NCBI GenBank assembly: GCA_036897095.1
Contig: JAYMSP010000006.1
Coordinates: forward strand, 1 to 64,000
Origin: Plantago elongata
Taxonomy: Eukaryota > Streptophyta > Magnoliopsida > Lamiales > Plantaginaceae
Direction: 5' to 3'
DNA: 64,000 bases
Positions 29,624 to 39,350 of this stretch are shown here, piece after piece. Both the position numbers and the translations under genes were made by a program. The notes beneath the pieces are model-generated. The model saw only the letters and a program-made list of their open reading frames with translations, made no database searches and was not told the DNA's origin. Within the stretch, counting starts at the first letter, position 1; each line of letters opens with the position of its first letter.

Positions 29624-30529
29624 ATGACCAATGCTTGTGTTGCTAAATTCACTGGCATACATAAAGGAGCATTGTCACTTCGCACAAGAAGAAAAGTTCA
29701 TGTAACTTTTAACAGAATATTTTCAACATCGGCTACACCGTTTCCCTTCTCATCCACAACCTTAATTCATCCTCCTTTTGCAATAAATCCAAATTGGTCT
29801 GATGCTCCACAGCGCTCTGATGAATGGTTTGCACTTCGTAAGGACAGGCTAACAACTAGTTCCTTCGGCACTGCCCTAGGGTTATGGAAAGGGAACCGCA
29901 GGTACGAACTTTGGTTCGAAAAAGTATTTGCACCACAAATAGACTTAAAGAATGACGCAATGGAGTGGGGAACGCTGAATGAAGCTGCTGCTATTGAGCG
30001 TTACAAAACTATCACAGGCCGTGATGTGGGTTCTCTAGGTTTTGCAATTCACGCAAAGGAACAATATGATTGGGTCGGAGCTTCTCCAGATGGATTGCTT
30101 GGATGCATTCCCAATGGTGGAATTCTTGAAGTTAAGTGTCCTTTCAATAGAGGAAAGCCAGAAGCAGGATTGCCATGGTCAACTATACCATTTTATTACA
30201 TGCCTCAGGTGCAAGGTCAAATGGAGATAATGGATAGAGATTGGGTGGATTTGTATTGTTGGACTCCAAATGGGAGCACGATATTTCGTGTGAACAGAGA
30301 CCCTAGTTACTGGGAGTTCATTCATGGGGTTTTGCGAGAGTTTTGGTGGGAGAATGTTGTTCCAGCTAAAAATGCAGTTCTGTTGGGAGATAAGGACAAA
30401 GCCATGTCGTTCAAACCAACATCAACACACAAACAGACGGGGCTTGTTATAGCCAAAAGCATTCAGTTGGCTGATGATGCAAAGTTGCTTTGCAGGGAAA
30501 GTGCTGGCCGTGTGGAAATCATTCGGTAA
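29624..30529 (+). CDS. YqaJ / lambda-exonuclease-like nuclease (PD-(D/E)XK fold)
   Basis: Single-exon CDS of 301 residues. ATG 29624 follows a likely leader intron (acceptor CTAG near 29579). The core (about 60-250) matches the YqaJ/lambda-exonuclease domain of the restriction-endonuclease-like fold: RSDEWFALRKDRLTTS, then EWGTLNEAAA (Glu120), SPDG (Asp156), ILEVKCP (Glu169, Lys171) and MPQVQGQM. Asp156, Glu169 and Lys171 form an intact metal-binding PD-(D/E)XK site. Phage relatives are 5'-3' exonucleases that resect DNA ends. Plant members are annotated as type II-like restriction-endonuclease superfamily proteins of unknown role. Residues 1-45 are rich in Arg, Ser and Thr with almost no acids, like a plastid or mitochondrial transit peptide, so a role in organelle DNA recombination is possible. 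Confidence 0.88.
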   Translation: MTNACVAKFTGIHKGALSLRTRRKVHVTFNRIFSTSATPFPFSSTTLIHPPFAINPNWSDAPQRSDEWFALRKDRLTTSSFGTALGLWKGNRRYELWFEKVFAPQIDLKNDAMEWGTLNEAAAIERYKTITGRDVGSLGFAIHAKEQYDWVGASPDGLLGCIPNGGILEVKCPFNRGKPEAGLPWSTIPFYYMPQVQGQMEIMDRDWVDLYCWTPNGSTIFRVNRDPSYWEFIHGVLREFWWENVVPAKNAVLLGDKDKAMSFKPTSTHKQTGLVIAKSIQLADDAKLLCRESAGRVEIIR

Positions 30530-31482
30530 TGCGCTCTTATTCATAAACACTTGGTGCTTTGGATCTATAGCGTTTACCTTCTTGCTATTCAATTGTGATT
30601 CTGTAGTTCTTTGTTGCATGTTCATTGATTATTATGGCTATGTGTCAATGCATTTTTATTTTCATGTGTTGTTTATTTAAGTCCAGCCAACCTTGTTATC
30701 TCTGAATGTATCCGTCTTATCCTTTTAAATCTTGATACTGGATGTTATTGAAAGTTAAAGGCTTAGACTGTTTTCTCTTTGAATGGGAGTTTGATTTTGG
30801 CCAAAAATGGATCATACACCATCTGTTGTCACATCTTTGTATAATGTTTTCCAATTTAAATTGCATGGGCGCACTTATCAACACCTGTGAAAACGCAGAA
30901 AGTGCATGACATCTTCTGATTTGGCATGTAAGGCCCTTTGCAATCATTAAAGGTGTGCCACATTTCCTTTGCCGGGATAATTTGCACAGGGTCGGGTAGG
31001 GGTGTGTTTGGCACCAAGATGAGAGGGCCTTCTGCACTGAGTCTGAAAACTAGTGGTCCTCTCATCTCGTTCTGGTTCCCAAACACGGGGTTTACGTTGG
31101 AGTTTGTTGTAAAACACAAGAATTTATTGCAATGAACTGGCCATTCTAATTTTTCAAAAAAACTAAAAGCTTTGGTGGATAGATCCGTCTTTTTCCTTGT
31201 TGACTGTGGAATTAAAAATTGGTGTGCAATAGTGGGTGAGCTAAAAAGCAACTATACAACTTATTTTTTACCATTTTAAACAATGGACGGGAGTGGCTTT
31301 CTCGTGACCTAAAATAAGCAATAGAGCCAAATCCACAGTGATCATTGATAACATTTGGAAAAACAACCAAATTGTTACAACCACCAAAGCAAATTCTTTC
31401 AACCCCTTTTTCAATCGGGCATCATAGAGCCAAAAAAAAAAAACCGAATAACCCGAGAAGGGGAGAAACGACAGAGGGAGAA
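30530..31482. other. Intergenic region, nuclease 3' flank
   Basis: 3'UTR of the nuclease gene followed by the promoter and leader of the small-protein gene. Short frames on both strands lack family motifs. Nothing else seen. Confidence 0.6.
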
Positions 31483-31671
31483 ATGGACTTGTACAACAGC
31501 TCTAATGGGATGTCATGGGCCGATCAATGGGATCCCGAGTCTCTCCCCCCACCTTCCACAGAGAAGGAGAAAAAAGGGAAAGGTGCTGATTCAATCAAGA
31601 AAAAGCTTTTGGGACTTAAGTGGATAAAGAGCCTCAGCAAGAAATCTCAGAATAACCCACAGAAGGACTAG
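31483..31671 (+). CDS. Small conserved-looking plant protein (62 aa)
   Basis: ATG 31483 to TAG 31669-31671. The sequence begins MDLYNSSNGMSWADQWD, has an acidic/Pro linker, then a basic helix-like tail (KGKGADSIKKKLLGLKWIKS, then LSKKSQ). I recall similar short plant proteins with a SWADQWD-like N-terminus and a KWIK..-KKSQ tail, annotated as hypothetical. No signal peptide or membrane segment; likely soluble. The frame is open further upstream without another ATG that fits. Function unknown. Confidence 0.6.
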   Translation: MDLYNSSNGMSWADQWDPESLPPPSTEKEKKGKGADSIKKKLLGLKWIKSLSKKSQNNPQKD

Positions 31672-33190
31672 ATTTAATAGGAATGAGATTGTCCGATTTT
31701 ATCCCTGGTTGTATGTTCATTGCGTATCTGTGCGTTCTATTACATTTTAATACTGAACAGCTTGACTTGTGCAACAGCCTGCTGGTTAAGTTGTGAATGT
31801 TGTATTTCTTTAAATGCATAATGCCATCATCTTTGGTTTCATGAGATTTTAGGATCTTGTTGCCTCTGCCATGGCATAACTTGATTAGATTAATGGCATA
31901 TTTCATGTGTTTTAGCTTTATGTAATTTCTTTTCGTGGATGATAATCAAGTATGGATGTTCCTAGCTAAATCATTGAGATTGGTGCAGTGGCTTTGTTTT
32001 TACGTTTTTCGTCTTTATATTGTTTTTCAGTTCCCATATTATTCAAGGCGAGTGGTTCACGATAGTAGGCATATACTCTGCACATGCATAAAATTAATTC
32101 AATTTATGAAAACACAGTTGCCCCAGTATCCAAGTGATTCCTACTACTTATGACATTTTATAATAAAAATTTCAAGCCTGATAATCTAAATATTACAGCT
32201 TGCTATTAGTCTTTCGTTCGAGTCTAAAACATTCTTCATCTGTTTCTTCCAATTCTGAGTCCAGCTATTTGCTTTCTCTCAAGTCTCGTTTCACACTAAA
32301 CATTATGACCGTTTTCCTCCTTTCTCTAGAATATCAAATTCTTTCAAGTCAATACAGATTTGCTGGTTCTTGTGTTTGAAGTCAACCAGGTTTTCTAGTT
32401 CTAATATCAAATTATCCCCCCCCCCCCCTTCCCTATGCCTGAACGTTTCACTCTGTTTCTGCCTTCAATACTGTTGTTTAGATTGGCTGGTTGGGTGGTT
32501 TTCTTTCATTTTTTATTTTTTATTGTAAAATTGGTTCAGTTTTGTTATTCTAATTGAAAGATTATGGATTGGCTCAAGTGGTTAAACCTCTGAAATGTAT
32601 GGTATTTGAGTTCAAGCAATGAATTTCATCATGTTGAATTTGTTTGCGTTGATTGCTTTGTGGTGTTTTTATTTGTATAAAGGGGGATTCATCATTGCAA
32701 GTTAATTTATCTTTTGGAGTTTGGTTTATACCGAAGTTTGTTTTCTTTTTGTACTGTAGTTTTTGTGGTGCTGGGAGAGTAACGTTTTGAAGATGGGGGT
32801 CACCCTATTGGGGCTGAATGGCAACACTATATTATTTCTGAACCTGCAAACCCATACTTCCAAATAAATTGGATATTGTGTGGGTTTATATAAGTCAACC
32901 AGCAACAGCAGAAACTGCAAGTATTATAATTATACCCGTCTGTAATCTGATGCAGGTCCGATTCTTCAACCACCAAACCGGAGGAGGAAATTGCACTGAC
33001 AATTGAGCATGAAGAGATGGTTCTACCCTTTACGTTACTAGAAGGATGAATCCAGGGTAACGTAGGTTGAGTTGAGATGAAGGATAAAAACAGTAGCCTC
33101 CCCTTGAACAACTTCCGGGATGATTGAACCATGTATCTCTATTGTTATCCTGTGGTCTACTTCTAGATTATCATATGCTAGATTTAGTAC
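31672..33190. other. Intergenic region with an isolated coding-like stretch
   Basis: Mostly AT/T-rich sequence with a poly-C run at 32416-32428. At about 32956-33050, after an acceptor-like TGATGCAG, one frame reads SDSSTTKPEEEIALTIEHEE and stops at 33048-33050. It looks like a terminal exon, but I could not find the rest of a gene. Confidence 0.4.
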
Positions 33191-33707
33191 TATGGGCTTT
33201 CGGGAAAAACCCGAAAAAAGATCCTACGTTATGGAAAAGGTACTTAATTTTGTGATCGTTCGATTTTGGAACTTTAAGTTGATGTAATGTTACAATTCGG
33301 TATTTTCAAGTGACACGTGGCAGCTTAATTGAGCGACACGTGTCTTTTGTAAATTTTGAAAGTTATGTTGTGTTCTCTGAAATTTACTGAACTGAAGTAG
33401 GGTATAAATTATAACTAAGCCGAACTGAACTGAATTCCATTATTTTGTATAACTATGAATTACCCATATTATCAAAATTACCCATTAAACCCACTAATTA
33501 TTCCATTATGCATTAACCTCATCAAGTATTTTATGATTAATAATAATAATAATAACAACAACACAAAGTCTTACAAGAAACGGTCATTAGTTAATTTAAC
33601 TAGAAACATGATCATTTTGCAATTTGTCAATTAACATTTATTTTTCGCAGTTCCTATTGCGGGTCCGAGTCAATATCGTTTTTCGCGGATTCTCACTCAG
33701 GTGCTCT

Positions 33708-34455
33708 CGCGGTTTGATATCATAGCTTTTTGAGTTGAGATTATAGGGATTTCGTCTGAAATTACATCATACTGTTTTAGTTGAAATCATAGTGTTTTGT
33801 TTGATATCATAGTTTTTTAGTCTGAGATTATAGTTTTTTTTTATATAATAGCGCTTTTAATTGAGACCATAGTTTGTTTTAGTTGATAACATAGTGTTAT
33901 TTTAGTTGAGATCATATTGTGATTTTAATTGATATTATAGTTTTTTGAGTGATAACATAATTCTTTAGTCTAAGATCATAGTATTTTATGTTGACATCAT
34001 ACTATTTTTAGTTGAGATCATAGTCTGTTTTAGTCTGATAACATAATGTTCTTTTAGTTGAGATCTTAGTGTTTCGTTTGATATCGTAGTCGTTTGAGTT
34101 GATATCATAGTTTGTTTTTTTTAGTTTGATATCATAGTCGTTTGAGTTGATATCATTGGCTATTTTAGTTTATAACATATTGTGTTTTTAGTTGAGATCA
34201 TAATGTGATTTTAGTTGATGTCATAGTTTTTTAAATTGATAACATAATTCTTTAGTCTAAGATCATAGTTTTTTTTTGTTGACATCATACTGTTTTATTT
34301 GAGATCATAGTATGTTTTAGTCTGATAACATAGTGTGTTTTTAGTTGAGATCATAATGTTTGGTTTGATATATATAACAGTCGTTTGAGTTGATATCATA
34401 TTATTTTAGAGTGAGATCATAGTGTTCTTAGTTGAAATTATAATGTTTGGTTTAG
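33708..34455. repeat. ~22-bp satellite array with a 13-unit higher-order repeat
   Basis: About 35 tandem units of 18-27 bp, each ending in a variant of GA(T/G)ATCATAG and opening with a T-rich TTTAGTTGA-like half. Distinct variants recur in the same order: TTCTTTAGTCTAAGATCATAG appears at 33961 and again at 34248, and the units between and after follow matching order. That gives a higher-order period of about 287 bp (13 units). AT-rich, no open frame, ends abrupt. Not a plant satellite I recognise. Confidence 0.9.
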
Positions 34456-34799
34456 TATCATATATCACTCAAACATATAAAATCATGTAAAAAATAAAAT
34501 TTTACTCAAGATGGAACATGTATCATTCAATTATATGTTATACTACTATACATACACTGCAAAAAGAAAACGCAATCAACTTCATGTCATCATCTCTTTT
34601 ATTCAACATTTGGATTTGACTAAACATACATTTATCTTCTTCGTCAATACTCTTGCCTCGCTTCCTCTATCTTTTCATCAACTTTTTTGCCGTATAACTT
34701 ACTCAACACATTAAATATAGTTCTGAATTTGTTACTTGAATAATTTCTCATCATCATTCTCCTCTTAAGTTGAAGGATTTTGTAACCTTGTGCATCAAA

Positions 34800-35480
34800 A
34801 AACAACATTAATGAGCAATTATTTCATAACATAATAGATATTGTTGAGATCATATGACATACTTGTGAGAAGATAATACATATATGTAACAACATATAAA
34901 ATATAGTAAAACACTAAGATTATACATAATATTGTCGAAAACAGAGCACAAAACGACTATAAGATTTTGAACAAAAACATATCACATATTTCATATGTAA
35001 TATTCTTGAGAACATATATCAAATATGTGAAAGAATATATGAACGATGTATACCTTTTTTTTTTAGATTTGATTTGATATAAAACACCGTTAAATCCTTA
35101 TTGAAGCATGATTATACTTTGTGAATGCATACGCATAAATAATATTAATGAACATTAACTTTAAAGCAAACATTTTAGATAATATTGAGAACATAGAATA
35201 TATAGGTGATATGATAATACCTATGTGTGAGAACATAGAAAATACAGTAGAAAACAGAATGCAAAATAATGTTTAAAAAAATAGAGCACAAAATGATTGT
35301 CAGGTTTAAAATGAAAACATATCTATTATTCTTAGAAACATAGGTAATATTATTGAGAACATAACATATACATGAATGGACATAGAAATGTTTTTTTTTT
35401 CATGTCAGAGTTGATATATTACGTCGGATTTTATCCTTACATGCTTGTAAATGCATAAACAACAATAACATCAATGAGTT
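34800..35480. repeat. Diverged tandem duplication, ~340-bp period
   Basis: AGAGCACAAAACGACTATAA at 34943 returns as AGAGCACAAAATGATTGTCA at 35283. The surrounding order is kept in both halves: AACATTAATGA-like start, TTGAGA-CATA, AATATAGTA, CATATTATTCTTAGA and a T-run. It adjoins the 22-bp array and may belong to the same unidentified element. Confidence 0.6.
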
Positions 35481-36233
35481 ACAATCAAAATACGAAAATA
35501 TAGATGAATATATCTAGATCTATAATTTTTCAAACTTGATTTTTCATATCTATATTGATTTGAGCTATTTTGTTATTCGAAATATGAATAGTATCCTACC
35601 AACTTTTCAGTTTAAGAATCATCAGGAGCAAACTTCTTAATTCACCCAATGGGTATACAAAAACAGTAGTATCTGAAAGAAAAACAAGTAAATAGAAGAA
35701 TAATGTTACATAAACCAATAAACTTATTATGACAAACTCCCACATCAGTCGTATAGTCAGTCACAAAGTCACAGCCTAGAAGAACAAACAAATAGAAGAA
35801 TAATGTTACAATGCAGTAAAAATATAATACAGCAGAAAGCATCAGTGTAAGGACTTGGTGCACTTTGGTTGTCCAAATAAACAGAACGAACAGAACATAG
35901 CCAGATACAGTCAAAATTGACCTGCACATCATAACCACCCCAAGAATCTTAGTCAGAATGACCAGCACCTCATGATCACACCAAGAATCTTACACGAGCA
36001 GTTCCAGCCATAAAACCAGCAAGTATACAACAGCTGCACCGCAAGCCAGCCAAAATCTTCAACAGTGGGCAATATCACATCTTTCTCTAATAGAGAATTC
36101 AGATTTTCTTTTTTTTCCTTTTTTTTCTTTCTGTTTTTATGTTTTTCTTCTTTATATATATAGTACATCATCATGGGCGATCTGAATGCCAAACTCCAGC
36201 CAGTGTTGCAAATCTTCACATCACATGGATCCA
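35481..36233. other. 3' flank of SKIP14
   Basis: AT-rich sequence with no gene seen. The part nearest 36233 is the SKIP14 3'UTR. Open frames on the minus strand here have no family motif. Confidence 0.5.
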
Positions 36234-39200
36234 CTAATGAAGTTGCCTGTCACAATCAAAACATAACAGCTCCAAAGAGAACGTCTCTACAAACCCTGTA
36301 TCACTGACACACCTCCCACATCCAGAGCACCTGGGTATGCACATGGTACAGGCCCGGCAGACATCCCGACAACTTTTAGCTGGGCAGTCATAAACTAAAC
36401 GGAACTTTTCACACATAGGACACATCTCAATATCCAGTGCACGATCATCATCAGATGGAAGATAGATATTTCCCCTGTGATAAAAATGCTGTTTGTGCTT
36501 ATTTTTTAGCTGACCACGATCAACACCCAGTAAGAAATTCAATTCTTCAAAATGTTCGTGTGTCACACCAAAAATACCTCCAATTCTGAGATACTTGATA
36601 CCAGAGACATCTTGATTACAATGGTACATCTTCAGGTTAGTTAATATGCCTTCTATAGTGATCCGTGTACATCCAGGCACGCACAACTACACACAATATA
36701 GCATAAATTAGAATCTTCAGCTCAGGTAACACACTCAAAATGCATACTTCTAATGATTATAGAATTGATTAAAAAATAGAAATTAAGATAGGTGTAATGC
36801 TTTACATGGTTATCTTTTACAACCATTATATATAAGATTAAGAATCTCTTAAGGAAGGAACATGAAGTACTAGAGTCCAGACCTATGTTTTGGTGGTAAA
36901 ATTGGAGGGGGGAAATGCAATTTCCCCAAATTAATTAATAGCCAAGGATGGAACAGCCGAACATTCCAAGAAGATTAAGGGTCAAAAAATCAGTTCACTT
37001 CAGTTATGGGTCGAAAAATCAGTTCAGTTCAAATCCAAAGACTCCCAACAAGGCATATCACCTGGAGCCACATAAGAAACCACTTTCCCCACAACACAAC
37101 ACAACAATTTATCTGAGCTCAATAAATTTTCAAGTAAAAAAATACACATGGATGTTAACTGTTAAGTACCAAAATTGTTCTCAAGTGCAAGTTACCCAGC
37201 TTACCATTGTGCATAGTCCCAGGTTTACCAAGCACAGATTCCACACATTATGGAAAATAAAACAAAAAAGTTAACCTTGCATTAAAATGAAAAAAATTAA
37301 AATTATAGCTTTAGAATAGGATCCACTTTAGCGCTACTTTGCCCAACATAGATTTAGATCTAAATGGATCAATGTGGTACAAAACCATATGAATTTGGAG
37401 TGCCTTGCAGTCATTTCGATCCGGTTCAGTTTTTTTTGGAAACGAGTTGTCTATTGTCCAAGAGTTTGTTAAGAAATAACTTCCTTTTCTTTTTATATTA
37501 CAACTTTAATGAACCAAGTATAAATAGTTTATTACAAGCCCCATGCGAAACTTGAGCAAAAAATTGTTCATTTTAAAATAGTTAAAAACAACAGAATCAC
37601 ACACAGTATTTGCCTATTTGAAAAAGGAAAGGTAAAAACCACAAATAGAAGGGACGAGTTATCTTTTACTTAGTGTTCTCCCATTTGTACCCTATAAGCT
37701 AAATTAGTAAACTATTTACTAATAATAATCAAAACATTTCTAGGATAGTCAAACTTACCTAGTTAGAATTATTAACTGCAGACAATTTAATCTCCCTCCC
37801 TCTCTCTCTCTCTCTCCCTCCTACTACTAAAAAAATACTATTTATGAAGTATAGGAAGCTAGCATATCACTATAATAAACTAATAAAATGTTTTAATAAA
37901 ACTATTTAAAATAAAATAATAATTATCATATTACTATTATTATTAGATCAAAATGAATAATAAAACATGAAAAGAAGTGTAAATGAAAAAACTCAGCCAA
38001 AATCCCCATTCAGAAGCTGCTGTAGCATCTAAAGTCTAAACAGCGATAAAACACTGCTAGACATGGTCCAAATTCCACATATGGGAAGGTAGGCGTCTAA
38101 GGTAAAATATTCTGATCTAATGACATCTAAGAAGACTGTAGATGTATAATGCTAGGATAACAGCAGTCAGCAGAAAGAGGAAAAAAGTCTATAACACACT
38201 CATATAAACATGTCAGGGCTCCCAGGAACCAATAAATACTATCAAGGACAGGACAAGGTAATATAGATATCAACCAGAAATGCATACTCACCCTGTCACC
38301 CAAATTAAATTTGAAAATGTACTCTGTAAATAGTTAAACATGTACCATGTAAATAAATAAAAAGGAACCACTGACCTTATTTAATCGTGGATTACTTTCA
38401 AGCACACGCATGAGTCCATCATCAGTTACTTTAGCACACTCCACTAAGTTCAATGAATGCAGGTGACCTTGAGCCCGGTTGGTCAAGTGCACGAGAACTT
38501 CATCAGATATTTCACTGAGAGGCTCGTCGATGTGGATATTCTTCCACAACAAGGGATCACCTCGAACAGTGGAGCATAATGACCTACAGACCCTCTCAAC
38601 GGACAAAAGTTCCTTCACTCCAAGATATCCCAGTGCATAGGTTAAAGCTTCATGTGGAGCTCCTTCAACATTTGAATCCTGCCCCACATCCAAAATTTGC
38701 TGGCAGGGGCAGCAACTAGTACTCGTATTTCCAAAGTCATGCTCCGCTCCCACTTCCAAAATTTGCTGATTAGGGCAGCTGCTAATACTCATATTTCCAA
38801 AGCCAAACAGAGTAGATGTGCACCCTGTATTACCCTCCTCCCGGCAAAACGTCCTCTTCACATTCAATTTATTCCCAGGCTGAACATTGGAGGAAAAAGA
38901 CTGGGACTGGAATACTACACTCATTTTATTCTCAGACTGAGCGTTGGAGGAAAAAGACTGGGATACGACATTTGGTTCTTTATGTACCTGATAATTAATT
39001 GAAGGGGAGGCAGCGTACAAGTTCAGCGTATCATTAGTTTGAACAGAATTGAAATGGCTGTTATACTCAGCATGCAACTCATCAAGACACCAATGGAGAT
39101 AACCCCAATCCCTGTTGAACTTGGGAAACATATCAAACGGATCGCTGGGCAAATCATAAATATCCTCCGATGTTGCTAATGGCAAATCCGGCGAGTGACC

Positions 39201-39350
39201 CTGATCAAGTTTTTCCTTCCCGCAACTGAAATTCCAATCATTAACTTCCCCTAAACACGCATACCTGGACCTCCTCCCCTCGTGAACACCCTCCACATAC
39301 CCACCAGTATAAGACGTGATCACTGGCCGATGCGAATAGTTCAAGGCCAT
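36234..39350 (-). CDS. SKIP14: F-box protein SKIP14
   Basis: Two coding exons: 39350-38376 and 36686-36234, total 1428 bp in frame, 475 residues. ATG 39350 (MALNYSHRPV) is preceded by a probable 5'UTR intron (donor near 39852, acceptor near 39378). Residues about 230-273 form the F-box (APHEALTYALGYLGVKELLS, then VERVCRSL). LRR-like repeats follow (HLHSLNLVECAKVTDDGLMR, then LCVPGCTRIT). The C-terminus is Cys-rich (CPMCEKF, CRDVCRACTMC, CSGCGRC, CFDC), suggesting bound zinc. SKIP proteins bind ASK/SKP1 and act as substrate receptors of SCF ubiquitin ligases; the target of SKIP14 is unknown. Residues 130-226 hold two internal duplications (QSFSSN..-..NK and FGN-S.S..P-QQIL-VG). The 1.7-kb intron is AT-rich with a (TC)n tract. 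Confidence 0.94.
37790..37820. repeat. (TC)n low-complexity tract in SKIP14 intron
   Basis: CCCTCC followed by a TC run and CCCTCC, seen directly. Intronic. Confidence 0.9.

Noticed and set aside
33540-33560. Short (TAA)n run as a notable microsatellite
   Set aside because: Only about six units; unremarkable in this AT-rich sequence.
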